DNA from: Actinomyces faecalis
GTDB taxonomy: Bacteria; Actinomycetota; Actinomycetes; Actinomycetales; Actinomycetaceae
Assembly: GCF_013184985.2 (NCBI RefSeq)
Contig: NZ_CP063418.1
Span: 1,054,001 to 1,118,000 of the forward strand
Reading direction: 5' to 3'
DNA: 64,000 nucleotides
Within the stretch, counting starts at the first letter, position 1. Every line of letters starts with the position of its first letter. The notes beneath the pieces were generated by a model. That model was given only the letters and a program-made list of their open reading frames with translations, made no database searches and had not been told where the DNA came from. Shown piece by piece: positions 56,642 through 64,000 of the stretch. A program made the position numbers and the translations under genes.

Positions 56642-56734
56642 GGCGCTCGCTCTGGTCCGGGCCGGTCGGCGGCTGCGCCCCTTGCCGGGCGTCTGCCTGG
56701 TGGGAGCTGTTTCACCGGTACGGCGCACGTCTTC

Positions 56735-56740
56735 TAGGGT
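56735..56740 (+). promoter_or_regulatory. -10-like hexamer of proA (leaderless)
   Basis: TAGGGT ends 6 nt before the ATG at 56747, with no Shine-Dalgarno sequence between. Confidence 0.6.
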
Positions 56741-56746
56741 GGGTCC

Positions 56747-58060
56747 ATGACTGTGGACGCCGCCCTCGACCCCTCCCAGGCCACCGACTTCGTGGCCGCA
56801 CTCGCGCGCTCGGCACGCACGGCCCAGCGCGAGGTCGCCGGGGCGAGCCGTGAGCTCAAGGACGCCGCCCTGACCGGGATGGCTCTGGCCCTGCGTGAGC
56901 ATGAGCCAGAGATCCTGGCTGCCAACGCCGTTGACCTGGAGCGCGCGCGCCAGGAGGGGATGAAGGAGGGGCTGGTCGACCGTCTTGCCCTGTCCGAAGA
57001 GCGTCTGTCGGGGATCGCCTCGGCCCTTCATGAGGTGGTGGGCCTACCGGACCCGGTCGGCCAGGTGGTCGACGGCCAGACCCTGCCCAACGGGCTGCGG
57101 GTGCGTCGCCAGCGCGTGCCTCTGGGCGTCGTCGGAGTCATCTACGAGGCCCGCCCCAACGTCACCGTGGACGTCGCCGCCCTGACGCTGAAGTCCGGCA
57201 ACGCGGTCCTGCTACGGGGTGGTCACGCGGCCGAGCAGACCAACGCGGTGATCGTCTCCACCTTGCGCGGAGCGCTGGAGGCGGCTGGGCTGCCGCCCGA
57301 GCTCGTGGACACGGTGGACCCGGCCGGGCGTGCTGGAGCCAACGCGCTCATGCGGGCCCGTGGGCTTGTCGACGTCCTGGTCCCGCGGGGCGGGGCGGGG
57401 CTGATCAAGACCGTGGTGGAGTCCTCCTCGGTGCCGGTGATCGAGACCGGATCAGGAGTCTGTCACGTCTATGTCGACGCCTCTGCGGTGCTGGAGGACG
57501 CGGTGGCGATCATCGTCAACGCCAAGACGCAGCGCGTGGGCGTGTGCAACGCCGCGGAGACGCTCCTGGTCCACCGTGAGGTCGCTGCCGCCTACCTGCC
57601 GCAGGCGGCACGGGCACTGTGGGAGCGGGGCGTGGTGCTGCACGTCGACGACGCCGCACGCCGGGTGCTGGAGCAGGAGGCGGAGGCAGCAGGTGCGAGC
57701 CCGCTGCTCGTGGGCGCGACGGAAGAGGACTGGGCCACGGAGTACGGCAGCCTGGACCTGGCCGTTCGGGTGGTCGACGACGTTGACGAGGCCACCGAGC
57801 ACGTCCGGCGCTACTCCACCGGGCACACCGAGGCGGTCCTGGCTCAGGACCTCACGGTGGTTCGCCGCTTCACGACTGGCGTGGACAGCGCCGTCGTCAT
57901 GGTCAACGCCTCCACGCGCTTCACCGATGGCGGGCAGCTGGGGCTGGGAGCCGAGCTGGGGATCTCCACGCAGAAGCTTCACGCCCGTGGCCCGATGGGC
58001 CTGACAGCGCTGACGACCACCCAGTGGCTCGTCGAGGGGGAGGGGCACGTGCGCCCCTGA
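56747..58060 (+). CDS. proA: Gamma-glutamyl phosphate reductase
   Basis: Second proline-pathway enzyme, reducing gamma-glutamyl phosphate to glutamate semialdehyde with NADPH. The 437-residue protein has an ALDH-like fold: VPLGVVGVIYEARPNVTVD, ALTLKSGNAVLLRGG, the catalytic cysteine in RVGVCNAAETLLV, and the C-terminal ASTRFTDGGQLGLGAELGIS. It is encoded apart from proB by a short gap with its own -10-like element, so the two may be expressed separately as well as together. Confidence 0.97.
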   Translation: MTVDAALDPSQATDFVAALARSARTAQREVAGASRELKDAALTGMALALREHEPEILAANAVDLERARQEGMKEGLVDRLALSEERLSGIASALHEVVGLPDPVGQVVDGQTLPNGLRVRRQRVPLGVVGVIYEARPNVTVDVAALTLKSGNAVLLRGGHAAEQTNAVIVSTLRGALEAAGLPPELVDTVDPAGRAGANALMRARGLVDVLVPRGGAGLIKTVVESSSVPVIETGSGVCHVYVDASAVLEDAVAIIVNAKTQRVGVCNAAETLLVHREVAAAYLPQAARALWERGVVLHVDDAARRVLEQEAEAAGASPLLVGATEEDWATEYGSLDLAVRVVDDVDEATEHVRRYSTGHTEAVLAQDLTVVRRFTTGVDSAVVMVNASTRFTDGGQLGLGAELGISTQKLHARGPMGLTALTTTQWLVEGEGHVRP

Positions 58061-58162
58061 GGGGCGCTTCGTGGCAGGATGGTGCTGTCCGCGCGTCCGG
58101 CGCGGTGAGGGTGACATGCTCGGCAGGTCTGCCGGGCGGCAGCTGGAGCGGGAGGAAGACAC

Positions 58163-58843
58163 GTGGACCAGGGTTCCCGGCCGCTGCGCATCGGCATCAT
58201 GGGTGGCACCTTCGACCCGATCCACCACGGACACCTCGTGGCCGCCTCGGAGGTCCAGAACGTCTTTGACCTCGACGAGGTCATCTTCGTCCCTACCTGG
58301 GCCCAGCCCTTCAAGCGTGACCGCAGGGTCTCGGCGGCTGAGCACCGGTACCTCATGACGGTGATCGCCACGGCCTCCAACAACCGCTTCACGGTCTCCC
58401 GCGTGGACATCGACCGTGGGGGTACCACCTACACGATCGACACCCTGCGGGACATCGCTGCCGAGTACCCTGGTGCTGAGCTGTTCTTCATCACCGGTGC
58501 CGACGCGCTGGCGCAGATCCTCACCTGGAAGGACAACCAGGAGATCTTCACCATGGCGCACCTGGTGGGCGTGACCCGCCCGGGCCACGTGCTGACGGAC
58601 TCCGGTCTGCCCGAGGACGGGGTCTCGCTGGTCGAGGTCCCGGCGATGGCGATCTCCTCGACCGACTGCCGCAACCGCGTGGGACGCGGGGCGCCTGTGT
58701 GGTACCTCGTGCCGGACGGGGTGGTGCAGTACATCCGTAAGTACGGGCTCTATCGTGTGAGTCAGCAAGCAGGGCCCACGCCCTCCATGACAGCGCGCGT
58801 GGCGCGGTCGCAGTCCCTTCGGAAGGAGAACAACGGTGAGTGA
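58163..58843 (+). CDS. nadD: Nicotinate-nucleotide adenylyltransferase
   Basis: Adenylates nicotinic acid mononucleotide in NAD synthesis. The 226-residue protein has [16 protein letters not shown] (nucleotidyltransferase GxFxPxHxGH motif), [14 protein letters not shown] and the C-terminal [19 protein letters not shown] precedes the GTG. Its end overlaps the next gene by 8 nt. The order nadD-membrane protein-rsfS-phosphatase is conserved in actinobacteria. Confidence 0.96.
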   Translation: MDQGSRPLRIGIMGGTFDPIHHGHLVAASEVQNVFDLDEVIFVPTWAQPFKRDRRVSAAEHRYLMTVIATASNNRFTVSRVDIDRGGTTYTIDTLRDIAAEYPGAELFFITGADALAQILTWKDNQEIFTMAHLVGVTRPGHVLTDSGLPEDGVSLVEVPAMAISSTDCRNRVGRGAPVWYLVPDGVVQYIRKYGLYRVSQQAGPTPSMTARVARSQSLRKENNGE

Positions 58844-60050
58844 GCACAGCGAGGTCGGCCGTCCGGAGCAGTCCGACGGCGCCGCGCCGCGCCGTTCGCG
58901 GCGTGCCATCCGGCAGGCGGAGCGTGAGGCGGAGCGTGAGGCCCTGCTGACCGGCCAGCAGCCGCTGCTGACGCGCCGGGAGCTCAGGCGACTGCGCCAG
59001 GAGGCTGAGGCACTGAGGGCGGCGGTCGACGCGGGGGAGATCACCCTGGAGCAGGCCAAGGCGTTGCAGGACCCGTTGGCGAAGCAGCCCGACATCGACG
59101 TCCCGCAGCTGTCTGCTACCGGGAGCCACGCTGCGGTCCAGGACGCGGCTGCTGCCTCTCAGGAGACTCCTGACGACGAGGCAGAGGCCTCGCCCCAGTC
59201 CCAGCCGGCTCCGTGGACGACGACGGGGCCGGACACGGCTGAGAAGGAGGCCCTGGCTGCCTTCGCCACGGGTGTCCTCCCTGCCGCCGACCGTCCTGAC
59301 GCCGCACCGGCTGCCGCCAGCCCGGCCGAGGTCGAGCCGGCCTCGGTACCGCAGAGGCGCTCGGTCATGGACCGCGCGACGCAGCAGGCCGAGACCTCGG
59401 CGGCGACAGTCTCCTACGGCCACGCCACGGACGCTGCTACCGCGCAGCCGTCAGCCGCCTCCTCCGCCCCGGACGAGGCAGGGACGCAGGCGACGGCTGA
59501 CGCGCTCGGTCCTGAGGAGACGGTGACGCCGTCGCCCTCGCAGACCGCTCCGTCGACGCCGACGCGTCGGCCGATCGTTCGGATCCCCTCCTCGGTGCAG
59601 GGGGTGCGAACCGTGGACGCCTCGACCGGTGAGCTCAGTGCCGTCCAGGTGATGGACGAGGGGTTCCACGCTATCGAGACCCCTCAGTGGAAGGCGTTCC
59701 GCCAGGACGAGACCGTGCAGACGCAGGCAGAGTCGGTGACGGCCTCGACCACCGAGGCGGCGGGCCCCCACCACTCCCACCGAGCCGGGGCGTCTGGGAC
59801 GGACTCGTGGGCCTCGGCTCCGCAGGCGGACTGGGCGGAGGTCCCCGGCGCCCGCGAGGCGGAGGACCAGGGTGAGGACCGCCCAGGTCACTCTCTTGCC
59901 CGTCACCTGCTGATTGCCCTGCTCGTCCTCGTTGTCGTGCTGGTGGCGGGCACGCTCCTGTGGTTCTACCTCGGACGCAGCACGACGGCTGCTGCGTCGT
60001 CCCTTGAGAGCCTGGCTACGCTCACGCCGCTCACCTTCCTGGCGTCCTGA
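58836..60050 (+). CDS. Membrane-anchored protein of unknown function
   Basis: A 404-residue protein with a basic, coiled-coil-prone N-terminus (about 15-85, [20 protein letters not shown] and [14 protein letters not shown]). A long disordered Ala/Thr/Pro/Glu-rich middle follows, with a short conserved-looking block ([23 protein letters not shown], about 245-270). A single transmembrane helix lies near the C-terminus (about 355-377) with a short outer tail. Similar low-complexity membrane proteins, sometimes LytR C-terminal-like, occupy this slot between nadD and rsfS elsewhere. The GTG has AAGGAG upstream. No function can be assigned. Confidence 0.8.
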   Translation: MSEHSEVGRPEQSDGAAPRRSRRAIRQAEREAEREALLTGQQPLLTRRELRRLRQEAEALRAAVDAGEITLEQAKALQDPLAKQPDIDVPQLSATGSHAAVQDAAAASQETPDDEAEASPQSQPAPWTTTGPDTAEKEALAAFATGVLPAADRPDAAPAAASPAEVEPASVPQRRSVMDRATQQAETSAATVSYGHATDAATAQPSAASSAPDEAGTQATADALGPEETVTPSPSQTAPSTPTRRPIVRIPSSVQGVRTVDASTGELSAVQVMDEGFHAIETPQWKAFRQDETVQTQAESVTASTTEAAGPHHSHRAGASGTDSWASAPQADWAEVPGAREAEDQGEDRPGHSLARHLLIALLVLVVVLVAGTLLWFYLGRSTTAAASSLESLATLTPLTFLAS

Positions 60051-60093
60051 CCAACGCCTTGACCACTCGTCCCACACGACACGGAGAAGACAC

Positions 60094-60504
60094 GTGCCCG
60101 CCACACCTGAAGCAGTAGAGCTGACGATCGCCGCCGCGCGTGCGGCTGCTGACCGCAAGGCCGAGGAGATCATCGCGATCGACGTCTCCGAGCGCCTGGC
60201 GCTCACTGACGTCTTCCTCGTGGTCTCGGCTGCCAACGACCGCCAGGTGCGCGCCGTCGTCGACGCCGTGGATGAGGCGATGCTCAAGGCTGGTGCCAAG
60301 CGCAGGCTGCGGGAGGGCTTTGAGGAGGCGCACTGGGTGCTGGTCGACTACGGCGACGTCGTCGTCCACGTCCAGCAGGCCGAGGACCGCGAGTTCTACG
60401 CCCTGGAGCGCCTGTGGAAGGACTGCCCGCTGGTCGACCTGCCTGCCGACGTGCTGGCTGGCGCTGACGGGGCTGAGGACGGCGTAGCCGGCTCGGCGTC
60501 GTGA
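60094..60504 (+). CDS. rsfS: Ribosomal silencing factor RsfS
   Basis: A 136-residue RsfS/YbeB protein that binds L14 and blocks subunit joining in poor nutrient conditions. Motifs: KAEEIIAIDVSERLALTDVFLVVSAANDRQV and the C-terminal HWVLVDYGDVVVHVQ, EDREFYALERLW. GTG 60094 is preceded by GGAGAAG. The stop overlaps the phosphatase start (GTGA). Confidence 0.95.
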   Translation: MPATPEAVELTIAAARAAADRKAEEIIAIDVSERLALTDVFLVVSAANDRQVRAVVDAVDEAMLKAGAKRRLREGFEEAHWVLVDYGDVVVHVQQAEDREFYALERLWKDCPLVDLPADVLAGADGAEDGVAGSAS

Positions 60505-61214
60505 GCGAGCTCATCCTGTGGCGCCACGGGCTGACGGACTACAACGTCGCCGGGCGTGTGCAGGGCCAGGTCGATATCTGTCTCAATGAGACAGGGGTGG
60601 CGCAGGCGCGCGCTGCGGCGCCGACCCTGGCCGCACTGTCTCCGAGCCGGATCGTCTCCTCACCGCTGGAGCGTGCCCGGTCCACGGCTGCGTGCCTGGC
60701 TGCCCTGACCGGGCTGCCCGTGGAGAGCGACGAGGCGCTGCTGGAGCGGAGCTTCGGGCAGTGGGAGGGGATGTCCAGGGAGGAGATCCGGGCCAGGTGG
60801 CCTGACCAGTACGCTCGGTGGCGTGCAGGGGAGGACCCGGAGGGGCTGGAGGTCGAGACACGCGCTCACACGGCTCGGCGCGTGGGGCGGGCGCTGGAAC
60901 GCCTGGCTGAGGAGCAAGGAGCGACTCAGGATGGTCCTGTCGTCGTCGTGGCTCACGGGGCCGCGATCACCTTGGGGACCATGCGCCTGCTGGGACTGGA
61001 CCCGGGACACTGGTTCGGGTTGCGGGGTCTGGACAACTGCCATCACGCCCTGCTGCGCTCGGGGGCGAGGGAACCAGGGTGGACGCTGGTGAGATGGAAC
61101 GCGGGCGGTGAGCAGGTGGCGGCGGCGCTGGTGAGTGCCGGTCAGCCCGGAGGCGTGCAGACTCAGGGGCTGTCGGAGCCTTCCTGGCCTGAGCCGCAGG
61201 GTGCGGCTCTGTGA
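60501..61214 (+). CDS. Histidine phosphatase, GpgP-like
   Basis: A 237-residue phosphoglycerate-mutase-type phosphatase with the phospho-histidine motif LWRHGLTDYN (R8, H9, G10), LLERSFGQWEG (catalytic glutamate region) and VVVAHGAAITLG (second histidine). The position directly after rsfS matches Rv2419c (GpgP), the glucosyl-3-phosphoglycerate phosphatase of mycobacteria. That substrate is an inference from synteny; the family is broad. It overlaps rsfS by 4 nt. The C-terminal 40 residues are low in conservation. Confidence 0.85.
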   Translation: MSELILWRHGLTDYNVAGRVQGQVDICLNETGVAQARAAAPTLAALSPSRIVSSPLERARSTAACLAALTGLPVESDEALLERSFGQWEGMSREEIRARWPDQYARWRAGEDPEGLEVETRAHTARRVGRALERLAEEQGATQDGPVVVVAHGAAITLGTMRLLGLDPGHWFGLRGLDNCHHALLRSGAREPGWTLVRWNAGGEQVAAALVSAGQPGGVQTQGLSEPSWPEPQGAAL

Positions 61215-61311
61215 CCCCGGGGTGAGGTACCGCACGCGGTGCGGATTTGCCCCGGGCGGGCCTGCCTCCTTAAAGTTATCCGCGTCGCCCGTAAGGGTGG
61301 ACGCCCGTCTC

Positions 61312-61384
61312 GGGGCTATGGCGCAGTTGGTAGCGCGCTTCCATGGCATGGAAGAGGTCGGGGGTTCGAATCCCCCTAGCTCCA
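61312..61384 (+). tRNA. tRNA-Ala (anticodon GGC), copy 1
   Basis: A 73-nt cloverleaf: acceptor GGGGCTA/TAGCTCC with one G-U pair, D arm with GCGCAGTTGG, anticodon stem CTTCC/GGAAG around loop ATGGCAT (anticodon GGC), T arm GGGGGTTCGAATCCCCC and discriminator A. The CCA end is not encoded. Confidence 0.97.
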
Positions 61385-61424
61385 CGATCTGCTGAGGACA
61401 TGCATCGTCGGCAGTCTCCCTTAA

Positions 61425-61497
61425 GGGGCTATGGCGCAGTTGGTAGCGCGCTTCCATGGCATGGAAGAGGTCGGGGGTTCGAATCCCCCTAGCTCCA
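61425..61497 (+). tRNA. tRNA-Ala (anticodon GGC), copy 2
   Basis: Identical in all 73 nt to the copy at 61312, separated from it by 40 nt of unrelated sequence. The tandem pair is probably co-transcribed. Confidence 0.97.
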
Positions 61498-61610
61498 CGT
61501 AGAATGAGAAAGCCGAAATATGCCTCGCCTGATGGCGGGGCAGTTTTGTTTCTGCGGTGACTTCGGCCGGGGCATCGATGCTGGTGTGGGCGGGAACGCT
61601 GGTGGTGGTC

Positions 61611-62051
61611 TCAGCCAGGCAGGCATGGTGCGCCGTCGATTCCCTCAGATGTTGCTCGCGGGACGGTTTGCAGGCGCTCGATGCTCAGAGCGCCGTGCGG
61701 GGTCACAGTATCCAGGGTCAGCCCGCCGATCACGGCGGTGAGCTGGGCTGTGGCGAGATCCGGGGCTGGCACGTCAAGGCAGTTGAGCGCCGCGTCAGAG
61801 GTGAGTCCACGCAGCCCCTGAGCAGGATGGCTGGCCAGGCGCCGTCCCATCCGGGCGCCTGCCTCCTGCGCCGCGGCAGTGAGCAGGTCGTGATGTCCGT
61901 CGAAGTAGTGTCGCACCGAGCCGATACTCAGACCGGACTCTTTGGCGACCTTCCGTAGCGACACGCCCTCGATAGCTTCTGCCACCACGAGGCGGGACGC
62001 CGCCTTGATGATGCGCTGACGACGCTCCTCCGGATCAGTCCGTGCAGGCAT
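61611..62051 (-). pseudogene. Internally deleted TetR-family regulator
   Basis: 146 residues from ATG 62051. The N-terminal helix-turn-helix is intact (RRQRIIKAASRLVVAEAIEGVSLRKVAKESGLSIGSVRHYFDGHH). After ARMGRRL the protein jumps to what is normally the last part of the ligand domain (GLRGLTSDAAL, AQLTAVIGGLTLDTVTPHGALSIERLQTV), so roughly 60 residues of the core are missing without loss of frame, and the final 15 residues are unrelated to the family. It is probably non-functional as a ligand sensor, although DNA binding might remain. It overlaps an ABC-F remnant at its 5' end. Confidence 0.75.
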
Positions 62052-62226
62052 GGTGCTGACGGGCGAACCAACGTTCATGGGTCACGGCGAGCACCATGCC
62101 CTCAAAAGCCTCCAGCGTTCGTTGGAGAGCCTCAGCAGAGATGAGATCAAGGGTGTCAGTCGGTTCATCCAGTAGCAGCATCGTTGCTCCATCAAGCTCC
62201 AGGAGCAGAATCTGGAACCTCGCCTG
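62035..62226 (-). pseudogene. Remnant of an ABC-F family ATPase gene
   Basis: About 63 codons on the minus strand, without a start codon, encode the end of an ABC-F type ATPase: RFQILLLELDGATMLLLDEP (Walker B region), TDTLDLISAEALQRTLEAFEG and MVLAVTHERWF (H-loop). A stop codon precedes the fragment at about 62227 and the frame ends at 62035 inside the tetR 5' end. Such proteins protect ribosomes from antibiotics or regulate translation, and a linked TetR gene is a common pairing. Only this fragment remains. Confidence 0.78.
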
Positions 62227-62279
62227 CTAGCCGGCGCCTGACGCGCGTCGTGAGGTGCGATCCGTTTCAACCCTCCATG

Positions 62280-62304
62280 CGGCTCACACTAAGAGTGTGA
62301 GCCG
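62280..62304. terminator. Perfect short hairpin near the ABC-F remnant
   Basis: CGGCTCACACT (62280-62290) and AGTGTGAGCCG (62294-62304) form an 11-bp stem with an AAG loop. It may be an orphan terminator or an operator-like palindrome left from the lost gene. Confidence 0.55.
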
Positions 62305-62959
62305 TGTGCTGAGCGCACCTGACTCCCACGATCGGCCCGCCTGTGACAGGCTCGGGGAGGGGCGGTCGTGGTGATGCCGATCTGGGTGTGTGTCCGGTAA
62401 GGGATGCGAGTATCTGCTGAAGCTGGTTGTTGTTGGTGACGGTGACCGGGAAATGAGTAAGCCTCCGAGCCGGTACAACACCGAGACCGGGAGACGTACT
62501 CCCATCGATTGTGAGACCATCATGACATCCTGCGTATCACCCGACTGTGGGATACACGTGTGAACGTGTTGGCTGAGGTTGGTGTCTCATGGGGTGCGGC
62601 GGGGTGTTCTGATGCGGGGTGGTGGTGCTCTCGGGTACTGCCCGGTACCAGGGGGATGCAGGGCTCTGGTGCTGGGACCGCCTCAGCGTCGCCGCAAGAT
62701 TAAGACTCTGCAGTTCCTGTGCCGCGGCCTTTTTCTCTGATCAGTCGAGTGAGCCTGATCCGAGTTCATCCGCTGACTCTGGAGACGAGCGCGGCGGGTC
62801 GTACCGTGTGGACACGCCTAGGCGGCTTCGCCACCTATCACCGTGCGTGCGAGCAGCGGTTTGAACGGTGAGACGAGCGACGTCGTCGTCGGGATGAGCA
62901 GAGCGTGCTCAGCACCAACCTGAACCAGGCTACCTGTCATGACAAACCCCTCAGGCCTC
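62305..62959. other. 655 nt without a recognisable gene
   Basis: No frame here shows family resemblance or a supported start. A plus-strand stretch (about 62720-62868) encodes RTVWTRLGGFATYHRACEQ before a stop and may be the tail of a decayed gene that I cannot identify. Base composition is lower in GC than in the flanking core genes. The region fits a decayed accessory segment between the tRNA pair and the molybdoenzyme gene. Confidence 0.5.
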
Positions 62960-64000
62960 TCAGGCCCGCGTTTTCTCAACCTGGACCAGGGCCGTATGCC
63001 CCGGGTTTCCTTTCGCCAGGGGTGAGGGATGGTACTTCATCAAGGTGTTGGCGCATCCGCCCACGTCCACCCCGTCCTTGTCAGGGGTGTACCAGGCGCC
63101 CTGGGGTAGTGAGACGACACCAGGGGCGATACGGCTGGTCACGCGTGCCTGTGTCCTGACGCGGCCGCGGTCGTTGAAGACGTCGATGGTGTCCCCGTTC
63201 TCGATCCCTCGTGCCTGGGCGTCCAGGGTGTTGATCCACAGGATCTGGGGGTGGGCCTCCTGGGTGCGGGGGAGGTTGGCGTAGGTGGAGTGCGTGCGTC
63301 CTTTAAAGTGGTGGGCGATGCACTGCAGCGGGTACGCGTCGTTGTGACGGGCCTCTAGTGCCCCTTCCCAGGTGTCGAGGTGCTCCGGGAGCGCGGTGAG
63401 CTTGTCCCCGGCCCGCTCGCCCTCGAAGACCCATGTATGGGACATCTCCTCAAGACGCTGGGAGTAGATCTCGATCTTCCCGCTCGGTGTCTTGAGGGGG
63501 TGGGCCACAGGGTCGTCCCGGAAGTCCTTCATCGCCACCGTGGTGCCCTTGGGGTTGCGCTGACGATAGACTCCCATCGCCTCCAGCTCGGACTCGCTAG
63601 GGAAGGACGTCTCCTTCTCGCGCGTCTTGGCAATGAGGTGGCTGCGCCACTCCTCCTGGGTACGTCCCTGGGTGAACTCCTCCTCGATCCCGAGACGGCG
63701 GGCGATCTCGGTGCACATCTCGTAACCGGTCTTGCTGTCATAGAGGGGCTCGATTGCCTTGCCGCCCCAGATGGACCAGCCGGTGTCCGAGCACGATCCT
63801 CCGGGGATGATGTCATTCTCCTCGAAGTTCGTGGTCGAGGGCAGGACGATGTCGCCCCACTCGCAGCTGGCGGTCCACTGGTGGTCGATGACGACGATGA
63901 ACTCGCACTTGGACTCGTCGCTGAGGACTTTCTGGGTGTAGTGGATGTCGTTGTGCTGGTTGATGAGGGTGTTCGAGGCGTTGACGACCATCAGCTTGAT
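62960..64000 (-). CDS. Molybdopterin oxidoreductase, DmsA-like (5' part outside the window)
   Basis: C-terminal 346 residues of a DMSO-reductase-family molybdenum enzyme; the frame is open to the right edge. Motifs are VVIDHQWTASCEWGDIVLPSTTNFEENDI, TPSGKIEIYSQRL and the C-terminal MGD-binding domain (INTLDAQARGIENGDTIDVFNDRGRV, VVSLPQGAWYTPDKDGVDVGGCANTL). This region resembles DmsA, which reduces DMSO or related N-/S-oxides as the catalytic subunit of an anaerobic respiratory complex. The electron-transfer and membrane subunits usually follow downstream of dmsA, but none is found between 62305 and 62959, so they may be missing or elsewhere. Confidence 0.9.
   Translation of the reverse strand: MKLMVVNASNTLINQHNDIHYTQKVLSDESKCEFIVVIDHQWTASCEWGDIVLPSTTNFEENDIIPGGSCSDTGWSIWGGKAIEPLYDSKTGYEMCTEIARRLGIEEEFTQGRTQEEWRSHLIAKTREKETSFPSESELEAMGVYRQRNPKGTTVAMKDFRDDPVAHPLKTPSGKIEIYSQRLEEMSHTWVFEGERAGDKLTALPEHLDTWEGALEARHNDAYPLQCIAHHFKGRTHSTYANLPRTQEAHPQILWINTLDAQARGIENGDTIDVFNDRGRVRTQARVTSRIAPGVVSLPQGAWYTPDKDGVDVGGCANTLMKYHPSPLAKGNPGHTALVQVEKTRA

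Noticed and set aside
61135..61395. Short plus-strand frame over the first tRNA-Ala
   Set aside because: Its C-terminal part is translated tRNA sequence; there is no gene here apart from the tRNA.

Overview
The window is chromosomal DNA from a high-GC Gram-positive bacterium of the Actinomycetaceae type (Actinomyces or a close relative). The assignment is an inference. It rests on GC-rich third codon positions in most genes and actinobacterial gene orders: lexA divergent from a LysM protein and then nrdR; an NdgR-type IclR regulator divergent from leuCD; coaD-DivIVA-like-DUF177-rnc-mutM; rplU-rpmA-obg-proB-proA-nadD-rsfS-phosphatase. A PimB-type mannosyltransferase and many apparently leaderless genes fit as well. 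Fermentative L-lactate dehydrogenase, cytochrome bd and a DMSO-reductase-type enzyme suggest a facultative or microaerophilic life.

Layout. 1-8545: partial DinG-type helicase, ldh, the SOS locus (lexA, divS/chiZ-like gene, nrdR), a PimB-like mannosyltransferase, a frameshifted AbiEi/DUF559-type pseudogene and ndgR. 8629-10730: leuCD. 10860-16530: an accessory block with a ROK regulator, a NitT/TauT-type ABC importer and a cytoplasmic sulfatase of unusual codon use. 16711-28146: housekeeping genes murA, plsC, gpsA, an AMIN-like lipoprotein, ddl, thiL, rpmB, a DAK2/FakA-like protein and recG. 28267-32142: a second accessory block with an anaerobic sulfatase-maturating enzyme, a TauE/SafE exporter, a second ROK regulator and a solute-binding protein cut off after about 90 residues. 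32119-40743: rsmD, lacZ, coaD, a DivIVA-like gene, DUF177, rnc, mutM and a NarL/DevR-type response regulator. 40776-49213 (minus strand): a cydA-cydB-cydD-cydC run ending in a DevS-like GAF histidine kinase. 49752-61214: RNase E/G, rplU, rpmA, obg, proBA, nadD, a membrane protein, rsfS and a GpgP-like phosphatase. 61312-64000: two identical tRNA-Ala(GGC) genes, a decayed stretch with an internally deleted tetR and an ABC-F remnant, and the 3' part of a DMSO-reductase-type molybdoenzyme.

The candidate system is split over the two accessory blocks. The importer has a lipoprotein receptor and could bring in an organosulfur compound. The sulfatase has no signal peptide and carries the C-T-P-A-R maturation motif, so it would act in the cytoplasm. 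The radical-SAM enzyme 12 kb downstream is of the family that converts that cysteine to formylglycine, and it overlaps a TauE-type sulfite/sulfonate exporter gene. Each block has its own ROK regulator. The second block sits between recG and rsmD, which are normally close together, and ends in a truncated gene, so it looks like an insertion with later loss. Substrate and co-regulation are inferred, not shown.

Other points of interest are a two-copy family of long inverted repeats (36129-36203 and 46345-46419), a G10 tract ahead of murA, three LexA boxes between lexA and the LysM gene, eight genes with a -10-like hexamer ending 6-7 nt before the start codon, and a four-copy arginine-rich repeat in the RNase E N-terminal extension.
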